Shown here in pieces: positions 12,218 through 19,914 of a DNA stretch of 20,665 bases (position 1 is its first letter; every line of letters begins with the position of its first letter). Below the pieces are notes generated by a model. It was not told the DNA's origin. It searched no databases and was given only the letters and a program-made list of their open reading frames with translations. The stretch spans positions 1-20,665 of the forward strand of contig CAYRDY010000033.1 in NCBI GenBank assembly GCA_964423195.1, read 5' to 3'. Source of the stretch: CAKRHR01 sp964423195. GTDB lineage: Bacteria; Bacillota; Clostridia; Lachnospirales; Lachnospiraceae. The position numbers and the translations under genes are program-made.

Positions 12218-13372
12218 ATGTCAACGCGGGTGTTTGAACTGATCGCACCCTGCCATTTCGGCATGGAGGCGATGCTGAAGCGTGAGATTTATGATCTGGG
12301 CTATGACGTGACGCGGGTTGAGGATGGGCGCGTCACATTCGCGGGTGACGCGGAGGCGATCGCACGCGCCAATATTTTCCTGCGCAGCGCCGAGCGTGTT
12401 CTGCTGTGTCTGGCGCGCTTTCAGGCGCAAAGTTTTGAGGAATTATTTCAGGGGATCCGGGCGGTGGCATGGGAAGATTTTATCCCTGAGGACGGGCGCT
12501 TCTGGGTGAAAAAGGCCTCGACGGCGGGGAGCAGGCTGTTCAGCAGTTCCGATATTCAGTCCATCGTCAAAAAAGCGATCGTGGAGCGCCTGAAGCAACA
12601 CTACCACCGCGAATGGTTCGCGGAGGACGGCGAGGAATTTCCGCTGAGGGTATTTATCTACAAGGATGAGGTGACGGCGGCGCTGGATACGACCGGCGAG
12701 TCCCTGCACAAGCGCGGTTACCGGAAAATGACGCCCAGGGCGCCGATCTCGGAGACGCTGGCGGCCGCGATGCTGATGCTGACCCCGTGGCATAGGGACA
12801 GGATATTGGTGGATCCGTTCTGCGGCAGCGGCACATTTCCGATCGAGGCGGCCATGATGGGCGCGAATATCGCCCCGGGCATAAACCGCACATTTACGGC
12901 GCAGAAGTGGGCGCACATCGTTCCGGCGCGGGACTGGTCCGGAACCTATGAGGAGGCGCGGGATCTGGTGACCCCTGATCTGAATATGGATATTCAGGGC
13001 TATGATATCGACGCCGAGGCCGTCAGCTTTGCCCGTGCGAACGCGAGGCTGGCCGGCGTGGACGGAATGGTTCATTTTCAGCAGCGTCCGGTGTCGGAGC
13101 TGAGCCATCCGAAGAAATATGGTTTTATCGTCACCAATCCGCCCTATGGCGAGCGCATGGAGGAGAAGGCTGCTCTGCCGCGAATCTATCAGGAGCTGGG
13201 CGAGGCGTATAGCCGGCTGGATTCGTGGTCGTGCTATATCATTACGTCTTATGAGGATGTGGAGCGCTGTTTTGGCCGCCGGGCGGACAAAAACAGAAAG
13301 ATATACAACGGTATGATCAGAGCTTATATCTATCAGTTTTTGGGGCCGAAGCCGCCGAAATCCAGGAGATGA
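12218..13372 (+). CDS. THUMP-domain class I SAM-dependent rRNA methyltransferase (RlmL N-terminal / YpsC type)
   Basis: The 384-residue protein has an N-terminal ferredoxin-like/THUMP RNA-binding region (residues about 45-160) and a C-terminal UPF0020 methyltransferase domain. Catalytic signatures are DPFCGSGT (199-206, SAM binding) and NPPYGER (from Asn307, the N-methyltransferase motif). The MSTRVFELIAPCHFGMEAML start matches the family. It resembles the half of E. coli RlmL that makes m2G2445 in 23S rRNA and the B. subtilis YpsC protein, so guanine-N2 methylation of large-subunit rRNA is the likely reaction. The exact target is inferred. AGGAGG at 12203-12208 supports the start. The protease gene follows 27 bp later. 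Confidence 0.92.
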   Translation: MSTRVFELIAPCHFGMEAMLKREIYDLGYDVTRVEDGRVTFAGDAEAIARANIFLRSAERVLLCLARFQAQSFEELFQGIRAVAWEDFIPEDGRFWVKKASTAGSRLFSSSDIQSIVKKAIVERLKQHYHREWFAEDGEEFPLRVFIYKDEVTAALDTTGESLHKRGYRKMTPRAPISETLAAAMLMLTPWHRDRILVDPFCGSGTFPIEAAMMGANIAPGINRTFTAQKWAHIVPARDWSGTYEEARDLVTPDLNMDIQGYDIDAEAVSFARANARLAGVDGMVHFQQRPVSELSHPKKYGFIVTNPPYGERMEEKAALPRIYQELGEAYSRLDSWSCYIITSYEDVERCFGRRADKNRKIYNGMIRAYIYQFLGPKPPKSRR

Positions 13373-13399
13373 GGCGCCGAGCCGGATGAGGAGAGTTAT

Positions 13400-15109
13400 T
13401 TGAAATTTTTAAAAGTATTATTGTTTGTAGGTATAGTGGCCTGTCTGGCGCTTCTGGGCGTGAATTTCATCATGAGAGATTCGGTCTGGCAGGGCGGCCC
13501 ATCGGAGTCGACGCGGGAGTCTCACAGCGCGAAGGAGGCGGAGCCGGCCAACAGCAGGCAGCTGTGTGTATATGTCGACGGCCGTGAGGCGCTCTCGGAC
13601 AGGAGCGGGCAGCAGCTCTTCATGTCGGATCAGATGGAACTGATGGCCGCGCCGCAGGCGCTGGTGCGCCTGCTGGATGTGACAGTGTCGTCGGCCGGCG
13701 CGGACAGCTACGAGATCAGCGACGGACAGTCCGTCTGCACATTCAGCTGTGGCAGCGATCAGATCGTGTCGGAGGCGGAGACTCTGGAGTTCTCAGATAG
13801 CGTCGTCATGGCTGACGGCAAGCCCTATTTCGCGCTGCGGGCCGTCTGTCAGGCGTTTGATCAGGGATACAGCTTTGAGTCGGAGGAAAATGCCGCCAAA
13901 ATCGAGCGCACCGGTCAGGAGGATCCTACCGCGCTCCCCGTAAAATATGATATGCGCACCGACGGGCGCGTGCCGGCCGTGGGAAGTCAGGGCAGCCTGG
14001 GGACATGCTGGGCATTCGCGGCGCTCTCAGCCCTGGAATCCACCCTTCTGCCCCAGGAGCAGATCCGATTTTCAGTCGATCACATGACCATGAATAACGG
14101 CTACCGCGTCGACCAGAATTCCGGCGGCGATTATTATATGGCGCTGTCATATCTGGCCTCATGGCGCGGGCCGGTTTTAGAGGAGGATGACCCCTACGGC
14201 GATTCGCGCACGGATCCGACGCTTCCCCCCGTGCGCCATCTGCAGGGCGCGGTGAAGATCGCCGACAAGGATTATGAGACGATCAAGCGGATGATCTACA
14301 CCCGCGGCGCCGTACAGAGCTGTTTCTACTCGGATATCGAGGTCAGCAACGCCAGTTCACAGTATTATAACCGGCAGACGGCGTCCTATTATTACAGCGG
14401 TGACGCGGAGGCCAACCATGATATCGTGATCGTCGGCTGGGATGATCACTATCCAAGGGATTATTTCAACAATTTTCCGAAAAATGACGGCGCGTTTCTC
14501 TGTCAGAACAGCTGGGGCAGCGATTTTGGCTGGGAGGGATATTTCTATATCTCTTATGAGGATACCAATATCGGTGTCTATAATATCGTCTACACGGATC
14601 TTGAGGCCGCGGATAATTACTCGAATATTTACCAGAGCGATCAGCTGGGGTGGCTCGGCAGTATCGGCTACAACCGCCCGGAGGCATGGTTCGCCAATGT
14701 CTATACGGCGGGGAGCGGTGAAAAACTGGCGGCGGCATCATTTTACGCGACCGATGAGGATACCTTTTATGAGGTCTATGCCGTGCCGGACTATGGCGGC
14801 ACGGATGATCTGGATCCGGAGAAGGCTGTATTTATGGAGAGCGGCCATCTGCAGCACGCGGGTTATTACACGGTGGATTTCGCCCAGGAAATTCCCGTGG
14901 ACGGTCCGTTTGCGGTGATGGCTTTTGTGCAGACGGATGACGCCGTCCATCCGGTGGCCGTCGAGTATGGCAGCGAAGACCTGAAGGGCGATGTCGACCT
15001 GTCCGACGGCACAGGGTTTATCAGCTATGACGCCGGGGCGTGGCAGCAGGTTGAGCCGGAATATCAGTGCAATATCTGCTTAAAGGCATTTACAAATTCT
15101 GTGGATTAG
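13400..15109 (+). CDS. Membrane-anchored papain-family (C1A) cysteine protease with lectin-like domain
   Basis: The 569-residue protein begins with a signal anchor (hydrophobic residues about 5-25). Residues about 55-170 resemble a copper amine oxidase N-terminal-like (PF07833) domain: VDGREAL, then MADGKPYFALRAVCQAF and the EENAAKIER end. Residues about 180-390 are the papain-type catalytic domain with Gln197 and Cys203 (SQGSLGTCWAF), His340 (ANHDIVIVGW) and Asn370 (CQNSWGSDFGWEGYFYIS). The rest, from about 395, fits the lectin-like domain often found after C1A peptidases in Clostridia. There is no sortase motif. The start is TTG at 13400, with GAGGAGAG upstream. It is likely extracellular at the cell surface, cutting environmental or cell-wall-bound proteins. 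Confidence 0.9.
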   Translation: MKFLKVLLFVGIVACLALLGVNFIMRDSVWQGGPSESTRESHSAKEAEPANSRQLCVYVDGREALSDRSGQQLFMSDQMELMAAPQALVRLLDVTVSSAGADSYEISDGQSVCTFSCGSDQIVSEAETLEFSDSVVMADGKPYFALRAVCQAFDQGYSFESEENAAKIERTGQEDPTALPVKYDMRTDGRVPAVGSQGSLGTCWAFAALSALESTLLPQEQIRFSVDHMTMNNGYRVDQNSGGDYYMALSYLASWRGPVLEEDDPYGDSRTDPTLPPVRHLQGAVKIADKDYETIKRMIYTRGAVQSCFYSDIEVSNASSQYYNRQTASYYYSGDAEANHDIVIVGWDDHYPRDYFNNFPKNDGAFLCQNSWGSDFGWEGYFYISYEDTNIGVYNIVYTDLEAADNYSNIYQSDQLGWLGSIGYNRPEAWFANVYTAGSGEKLAAASFYATDEDTFYEVYAVPDYGGTDDLDPEKAVFMESGHLQHAGYYTVDFAQEIPVDGPFAVMAFVQTDDAVHPVAVEYGSEDLKGDVDLSDGTGFISYDAGAWQQVEPEYQCNICLKAFTNSVD

Positions 15110-15131
15110 GATTCATTCCGCGGTATGCGGT

Positions 15132-15199
15132 GCGTATGATTGCGTGAGACTTCCGCTGCTTTGGCGCGGCACCGCGTGTGATTGCGTGAGACTTCCGCT
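15132..15199 (+). repeat. Direct repeat pair in the protease-rdgB gap
   Basis: Two copies of a 26-bp unit, GCGTA/GTGATTGCGTGAGAC followed by TTCCGCT (15132-15157 and 15174-15199), differ at one base and are 42 bp apart. They occupy the 136-bp gap between the protease stop and rdgB. The level of identity in non-coding DNA suggests a recent duplication or a dispersed intergenic repeat. Confidence 0.8.
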
Positions 15200-15245
15200 A
15201 TTTCGGGTGTGGGCGGCGCGTGTGAAATTCTTGTGAGGAGGACAT

Positions 15246-15848
15246 ATGGAGAAAATTATTTTTGCGACGGGCAACGAGGGAAAGCTCAGAGAGATCCGCA
15301 TGATCCTGAAAGGTCTGCCGGCGGAGATTATCTCTATGAGAGAGGCCGGAATAGATCTAGACATTGTCGAAGACGGGCAGAGTTTTGAGGAGAACGCGGT
15401 GATCAAGGCGAAAGCGGTCATGGCGGCATCCGGCTGCCTGGTGCTGGCCGACGATTCGGGCCTGGAGGTGGATTACCTGGACAAGGCGCCGGGCATCTAT
15501 TCGGCGCGCTTTCTGGGCGAGAATACCTCGTATGACGTAAAAAATCAATATATTCTCGACCGGCTGCAGGGCGTGCCGGATGAGCTGCGCACGGCCAGAT
15601 TTGTCTGCGCGGCGGCTGCCGCGTTTCCGGACGGGGAGATCGTGACGCGGCGGGCGACGGTCGAGGGCATCATCGGCTACGAGAGCGCCGGCGCGAACGG
15701 CTTCGGCTACGATCCGATTTTTTATCTGCCAGAGTACAAATGTACGACGGCGGAGCTTGACCCTGAACTGAAAAATAAGATCAGCCACCGAGGCAAGGCG
15801 CTGCGCGCGATCAGCGAAGTGATCTGTGAAAAATGGGGTGCGAGATGA
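15246..15848 (+). CDS. rdgB: XTP/dITP diphosphatase (RdgB/HAM1 family)
   Basis: The 200-residue cytoplasmic enzyme hydrolyses non-canonical purine triphosphates (dITP, XTP) to monophosphate and pyrophosphate, keeping deaminated bases out of nucleic acids. Full-length RdgB signatures are visible: FATGNEGKLREI at the N terminus, FEENAVIKAKA, LADDSGLEVDYL with APGIYSARF, NGFGYDPIFYLPE, and the C-terminal ISHRGKAL. Length is normal. AGGAGG precedes the ATG by a few bases. Its stop overlaps the start of the phosphoesterase gene as ATGA, so the pair is translationally coupled, an arrangement widespread in Bacillota. Confidence 0.96.
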   Translation: MEKIIFATGNEGKLREIRMILKGLPAEIISMREAGIDLDIVEDGQSFEENAVIKAKAVMAASGCLVLADDSGLEVDYLDKAPGIYSARFLGENTSYDVKNQYILDRLQGVPDELRTARFVCAAAAAFPDGEIVTRRATVEGIIGYESAGANGFGYDPIFYLPEYKCTTAELDPELKNKISHRGKALRAISEVICEKWGAR

Positions 15849-16324
15849 GAGTATTGATTGTGAGTGACACGCACGGCAGGCTAAGTCATCTGGAAAAGGT
15901 GCTGAGGCGCGAGCACCATCTGGATCTGATGATTCACCTGGGTGATTTTGAGGAGGATGAGGCGCGCATCCGCGAGATGGCGCCCTGCCCGCTGGAAATG
16001 GTCAGCGGGAATAATGATTTTTACTCTGACCTGCCGAGGGAAAAGATCATCCGCATCGGCAGACATCAGGTGCTGCTCACGCACGGGCATCATTATTTTG
16101 TCAGTTTCGGGACGTCGAAAATCAAGGATATCGCGGCGCAACAGTCATGTGACCTGGTGATGTTCGGCCATACGCATGTGCCGCTCATCGATACGAAGGG
16201 GAGTGTCTGGGCCGTCAATCCGGGCAGTATCTCATTTCCGAGGCAAATGGGCCGAAAGCCGTCCTATATCATCATGGAGACGGGGCGTCCCTACGGGGCG
16301 GCGTTTGAGCTGAAATATGTGTAG
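15845..16324 (+). CDS. YfcE/MJ0936-family metallophosphodiesterase
   Basis: The 159-residue protein is a small calcineurin-like phosphoesterase of the YfcE family, with two metal ions. The ligand motifs are complete: SDTHG (Asp8, His10), HLGDFEED (Asp34), SGNND (Asn57), LTHGHHY (His80) and FGHTHVP (His109, His111). Family members hydrolyse phosphodiesters in vitro; the physiological substrate is not known. The start at 15845 overlaps the rdgB stop by four bases; an in-frame ATG at 15833 lies inside rdgB and would add four unneeded residues. After the stop no strong terminator is seen, only a 5-bp hairpin near 16345-16360. Confidence 0.92.
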   Translation: MRVLIVSDTHGRLSHLEKVLRREHHLDLMIHLGDFEEDEARIREMAPCPLEMVSGNNDFYSDLPREKIIRIGRHQVLLTHGHHYFVSFGTSKIKDIAAQQSCDLVMFGHTHVPLIDTKGSVWAVNPGSISFPRQMGRKPSYIIMETGRPYGAAFELKYV

Positions 16325-16396
16325 GCGAAGGCCGTCTCACTCATTTCGGGCATATCCGAACTTTCACCGTATTTTAAAATTTTTTGATTTCCGTAC

Positions 16397-16425
16397 TATA
16401 CAGATTTCAATATCTGTGTTACAAT
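16397..16425 (+). promoter_or_regulatory. Promoter of the uracil permease operon
   Basis: TATACA (16397-16402) and TACAAT (16420-16425) are 17 bp apart, and TGT directly before the -10 box makes it an extended -10. A leader of about 120 nt follows before the start codon. Confidence 0.6.
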
Positions 16426-16553
16426 AGAACGCGGAAAAATTTGACAAGACTGTCGGAATTTTCCGAAATCAGACATGAAAGTCTGTCGGGCGGCGCTCTG
16501 CCGTGCAAATGTCACACGATGATCTGGATGATTTCAAAGGAGGTAAAGTTTGA

Positions 16554-17933
16554 ATGAATGAAAACGCACCGATCAAAGACGCAAGAACCTTAGGCGTCCC
16601 CAAGATGCTCCTGCTGGGGCTGCAGCACATGTTCGCCATGTTCGGGGCCACGATCCTCGTGCCGATCCTGGTCAACAGTTATTTTCACGGCGAGGGCTTA
16701 TCCATACAGGTAACGCTTTTCTTCGCCGGTGTCGGCACTCTGTTTTTTCATATTTGTTCCCGGCTCAAAGTTCCGGCTTTTCTCGGTTCCTCTTTCGCTT
16801 TTTTGGGAGGATTTGCCACCGTCGCCGAACTTGATTCGGGAATTTTTGCTGATATGACCTATGGCGAGAAACTGCCTTACGCCTGCGGCGGCATCGTCGT
16901 CGCCGGACTGCTCTATCTGGTTCTTGCGCTGATCGTCAAACTGGTCGGCGTCCAGCGCGTCATGCACTTTCTGCCGCCGGTCGTCACCGGCCCGATGATC
17001 ATCTGCATCGGCCTGAGTCTCGCGCCATCGGCCGTCACCAACGCCTCGACCAACTGGCTTCTGGCCATCATCGCCCTGGCGGTCATCATCATTTTCAATG
17101 TCTGGGGCAAGGGCATGTGGAAAATCATTCCTATTCTGATGGGCGTTGTCATCTCATATATTGTCGCATGTATCTTCAACGGGCTGGGCATGACGAACCC
17201 TGACGGTTCCGCCATTCTCGACTTTTCCGGCGTTGCAGCCGCGTCATGGATTGGCGTCCCAGACTTCCAGATCTGCAAATTTAATATCACCACCATCCTG
17301 GTGATGGCACCGATCGCACTGGCGACCATGATGGAACACATCGGCGATATCTCCGCAATCTCCGCCACTGTCGGTGAAAATTTCATCGAGGATCCCGGCC
17401 TGCACCGCACACTGATCGGCGACGGCCTGGCCACATCGCTGTCCGCGTTTTTCGGCGGCCCGGCCAACACGACCTACGGTGAGAATACAGGCGTCCTGGA
17501 ACTGAGCCGTGTCCATGACCCGCGGGTGATCCGCATCGCCGCCTGCTTTGCGGTGCTTTTGAGCTTCATCCCGAAAATGTCCGAGATCATCGGATCGCTG
17601 CCGGCATCGATCATCGGCGGCGTCAGTTTCGTCCTCTACGGCATGATCTCCGCCATCGGCGTGCGCAATGTTGTGGAAAACCATGTGGACTTTAAGGAGT
17701 CAAGGAATCTGCTGATCGCGGCCATGATTCTGGTCTGCGGCCTCGGCTTTTCAAACGGCCTGACTTTCCATGTGTTCGGCACCGACATCACCCTGACCGG
17801 CCTCGCGCTGGCTGCCATCGTCGGCATCGTCCTCAATGCCATTCTTCCGGGCAACGATTATGTGTTCGGCAAGGATCCGGAGGGCGATACCTACCGCGGC
17901 GTGAGCATTAAACCGAACAAAATGAGAAAATAG
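16554..17933 (+). CDS. uraA: Uracil permease (nucleobase:cation symporter-2 family)
   Basis: The 459-residue membrane protein belongs to the NCS2 family, UraA/PyrP branch, importing uracil with protons. Fourteen hydrophobic segments are expected and hydrophobic stretches run almost throughout. Substrate-site residues are conserved: Glu261 in ATMMEHIGDISAI and Glu310 in FFGGPANTTYGENTGV correspond to E. coli UraA Glu241 and Glu290, both shifted by 20. AFLGSSFAFLGGF in the third segment is also diagnostic. AAAGGAGGT at 16537-16545 gives the start at 16554. The next gene is upp, the enzyme that uses imported uracil. Xanthine permease is less likely because of the motifs and neighbour. Confidence 0.94.
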   Translation: MNENAPIKDARTLGVPKMLLLGLQHMFAMFGATILVPILVNSYFHGEGLSIQVTLFFAGVGTLFFHICSRLKVPAFLGSSFAFLGGFATVAELDSGIFADMTYGEKLPYACGGIVVAGLLYLVLALIVKLVGVQRVMHFLPPVVTGPMIICIGLSLAPSAVTNASTNWLLAIIALAVIIIFNVWGKGMWKIIPILMGVVISYIVACIFNGLGMTNPDGSAILDFSGVAAASWIGVPDFQICKFNITTILVMAPIALATMMEHIGDISAISATVGENFIEDPGLHRTLIGDGLATSLSAFFGGPANTTYGENTGVLELSRVHDPRVIRIAACFAVLLSFIPKMSEIIGSLPASIIGGVSFVLYGMISAIGVRNVVENHVDFKESRNLLIAAMILVCGLGFSNGLTFHVFGTDITLTGLALAAIVGIVLNAILPGNDYVFGKDPEGDTYRGVSIKPNKMRK

Positions 17934-17979
17934 CCAAAAAGAGAAATAAACGAAAGAATATACGAACCTCAAAATAAAT

Positions 17980-18134
17980 GAAAAAAGAAACGAAAAAAGA
18001 AACGAAAAAAGAAGCGAAAAAAGAAGCGAAAAAAGAAGCGAATAAAAGAAACGAATAAAAGAAGCGAATAAAAGAAGCGAATAAAAGAAACGAATAAAAG
18101 AAGCGAGTAAAAGAAGCGAATAAAAGAAAAAAAC
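17980..18134 (+). repeat. Pure-purine tandem array between uraA and upp
   Basis: Five 12-bp units (GAAAAAAGAAAC or GAAAAAAGAAGC, 17980-18039) are followed by six 13-bp units (GAATAAAAGAAAC or GAATAAAAGAAGC, one GAGTAAAAGAAGC, 18040-18117) and a longer degenerate unit to 18134. Nearly all bases on the + strand are A or G, broken only by the C ending each unit and single Ts. It fills most of the 261-bp gap between the genes, where no terminator or promoter is visible. Confidence 0.95.
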
Positions 18135-18194
18135 GAGAAAATCATCGAAAAAGGGAAATTCGAAAATAAAGGAAAAACCGAAGGAGAATAGTTT

Positions 18195-18824
18195 ATGGAA
18201 AATGTAACGATCTTAAACCATCCGCTGATTCAGCACAAAATTTCGCGCCTGCGCGACAAAAATACTGGAACCAACGAATTTCGCGCCCTGGTCGAGGAGA
18301 TCGCCATGCTCATGGGCTTCGAGGCGCTGGACGATCTGCCGCTGGAGGAGGTTGAGGTGGAGACGCCGATCGAGAAGTGCATGACGCCGGTCATCTCCGG
18401 CAGAAAGCTGGCTGTGGTGCCCATTCTGCGCGCCGGCCTCGGCATGGTGAGCGGCATCACGGCACTGGTGCCGACCGCCAAAGTCGGTCATATCGGCCTC
18501 TACCGCGATGAAGTCACTCATGAGCCGCATGAATATTACTGCAAACTGCCAAGCCCGATCGAGGAGCGCACCATCGTGGTCACGGATCCGATGCTGGCTA
18601 CCGGCGGATCCGCGGTGGCGGCTGTCAATTTCATCAAGGCCCACGGCGGGAAAAATATCAAATTCTTAAGCATCATCGCGGCGCCGGAAGGCCTGAAAAG
18701 GCTCCACGCGGCGCACCCTGACGTCCACATTTATATCGGCCATCTGGACCGTGAACTCAACAAGGACGCCTACATCTGTCCGGGGCTGGGCGATGCCGGC
18801 GACCGCATCTCCGGCACAAAATAA
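18195..18824 (+). CDS. upp: Uracil phosphoribosyltransferase
   Basis: The 209-residue cytoplasmic enzyme makes UMP from uracil and PRPP. Length and ends are typical: MENVTILNHPLIQHKISRLRD at the start (residues 1-21) and YICPGLGDAGDRISGTK at the end. The PRPP loop is VVTDPMLATGGSA (Asp131 to Ala140), the uracil-binding segment near the C terminus is the GLGDAGDR loop, and RAGLGM (residues 79-84) is conserved. GAAGGAGAA just upstream is the ribosome binding site. It follows uraA on the same strand across the purine array with no terminator between, so the two are probably one salvage operon. Confidence 0.96.
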   Translation: MENVTILNHPLIQHKISRLRDKNTGTNEFRALVEEIAMLMGFEALDDLPLEEVEVETPIEKCMTPVISGRKLAVVPILRAGLGMVSGITALVPTAKVGHIGLYRDEVTHEPHEYYCKLPSPIEERTIVVTDPMLATGGSAVAAVNFIKAHGGKNIKFLSIIAAPEGLKRLHAAHPDVHIYIGHLDRELNKDAYICPGLGDAGDRISGTK

Positions 18825-18855
18825 ATTCCCCGTCGTAAATTGTCAATGTACGCCA

Positions 18856-18913
18856 AAGGGGCTTCGGGAAATCTTGGCACAATCAGATCTGCCAAGATTT
18901 CCCGAAGCCCCTT
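18856..18913. terminator. 24-bp perfect hairpin between convergent genes
   Basis: The arms 18856-18879 (AAGGGGCTTCGGGAAATCTTGGCA begins with AAGGGGCTTCGG) and 18890-18913 are perfectly complementary over 24 bp and enclose a 10-nt loop. The hairpin sits between upp (+) and the amidohydrolase gene (-). No T-run follows directly on either strand. Two-way termination is the simplest role, but the length is exceptional for a terminator. Confidence 0.55.
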
Positions 18914-18933
18914 ATTCTGATATTGGGTTCGAT

Positions 18934-19884
18934 TTATTTTTCCCCGTCCCCGAACAGGCGTATGGCGTTCTCCCACATCAGCTTCGACAGATACGGCTGT
19001 ATTCTCTCGCAGGCCTCCAGATCCTTCACTTTCTGCGCCACCATCTCCTTCGGCGTGTACGGGAAGTCGCCGCCGAACATCACATGATCCTCATCCGTCA
19101 GGGACATCAGGATATCGATATTTCTCGGCAGGCAGTCGCCCGCTACATCAAAGTATAAGGACTTCATGCTCTGTGTCACATCGACCGGCTGACCGACGCC
19201 CTTCGCAGCCAGCACCGCGGTGATGCCGGTCAGGCGATCGATCAGATTCGGCAAGAATGAGCCGCAGTGCGGCACGACCACGCGGATGTCGGGATAGCGC
19301 TCCAGAGTGCCGCTGGTGATCAGGTTGATGACTGCCCGCGTCGTGTCGGCGATAAATTCCAGCAGAGGCAGCGGCCCCGCCGTGAAACAGCCGCCTGGGA
19401 CGGCTGATGGCGCTGTCGGGTGCAAGATCAGGACCGCCTTGCGCTCGTTCATCGCCGCAAACAGTTTTTCCATCCGGGCATCCCCAGGGTAGACACCGCA
19501 GGCGTTGCTCGGCAGTTTCACCGCATCCGCGCCGTAATCGTCATAGGCTCTGTCCATGGCCTCGATGCAGGCGTCCGTCTCCGGCGCCGGAAGCGCCGCG
19601 GCGTATAAAAATTTCCCCGGATACCGCTTTTTCATCTCAAAAGCGGCCCTGTCCATGGCCTCGCCAAGCGCGATCGCCTCCTGCGCGTCACCGGAATGAA
19701 AATGCGGCGACGACACGGAAATCAGGCTTTTTTCAATCCCGGCCATCTCCATGTAGGCCAGATGCTCCTCGGCGCTCCACGTCGGCGCAGGAAAACCGTC
19801 CTCCATCTCCCGGCCGTGCGCCTTCAGCGCCTCCATATAGGCCGGAATAATAAAGTGTGAATGAACATCAAAAATCTTACCCAT
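18934..19884 (-). CDS. Amidohydrolase-2 (ACMSD-like) metal-dependent hydrolase or decarboxylase
   Basis: The 316-residue cytoplasmic protein has the amidohydrolase-2 TIM-barrel pattern (PF04909), as in aminocarboxymuconate-semialdehyde decarboxylase and related decarboxylases. Metal ligands are visible: FDVHSH (His8, His10), LILHPTAP (His155), PHCGSF (His206) and GGDFPYT (Asp273). No signal peptide is present. The substrate is not predictable and the neighbours give no pathway. ATG 19884 is chosen with GGAGGT about 7 nt upstream; an in-frame TTG just before it would add one Met-like codon. The phosphoesterase gene ends 30 bp upstream, so the two share a transcript. Confidence 0.88.
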   Translation of the reverse strand: MGKIFDVHSHFIIPAYMEALKAHGREMEDGFPAPTWSAEEHLAYMEMAGIEKSLISVSSPHFHSGDAQEAIALGEAMDRAAFEMKKRYPGKFLYAAALPAPETDACIEAMDRAYDDYGADAVKLPSNACGVYPGDARMEKLFAAMNERKAVLILHPTAPSAVPGGCFTAGPLPLLEFIADTTRAVINLITSGTLERYPDIRVVVPHCGSFLPNLIDRLTGITAVLAAKGVGQPVDVTQSMKSLYFDVAGDCLPRNIDILMSLTDEDHVMFGGDFPYTPKEMVAQKVKDLEACERIQPYLSKLMWENAIRLFGDGEK

Positions 19885-19914
19885 CAATACGACCTCCCTT
19901 TATCTCTGATTTGT

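Noticed and set aside
11164..12264. 366-codon minus-strand frame opposite the ATP-grasp and DUF5662 genes
   Set aside because: It is a shadow of two genes with clear motifs and spans a terminator and an intergenic gap.
13565..13910. Copper amine oxidase enzyme
   Set aside because: Only the N-terminal-like domain of that family is suggested; the catalytic part of the protein is papain-like, so no oxidase activity is implied.
16441..16470. TTGACA near 16441 as the uraA -35 box
   Set aside because: No -10-like hexamer lies 16-18 bp downstream (that stretch is G+C-mixed hairpin sequence), whereas the extended -10 at 16420 fits better.
17978..18058. Small gene encoding a 26-residue Lys/Glu-rich peptide
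   Set aside because: It starts with ATG but has no ribosome binding site and results from the composition of the tandem array.
17980..18134. CRISPR array
   Set aside because: Units of 12-13 bp follow each other without spacers; there is no repeat-spacer pattern and no cas gene nearby.
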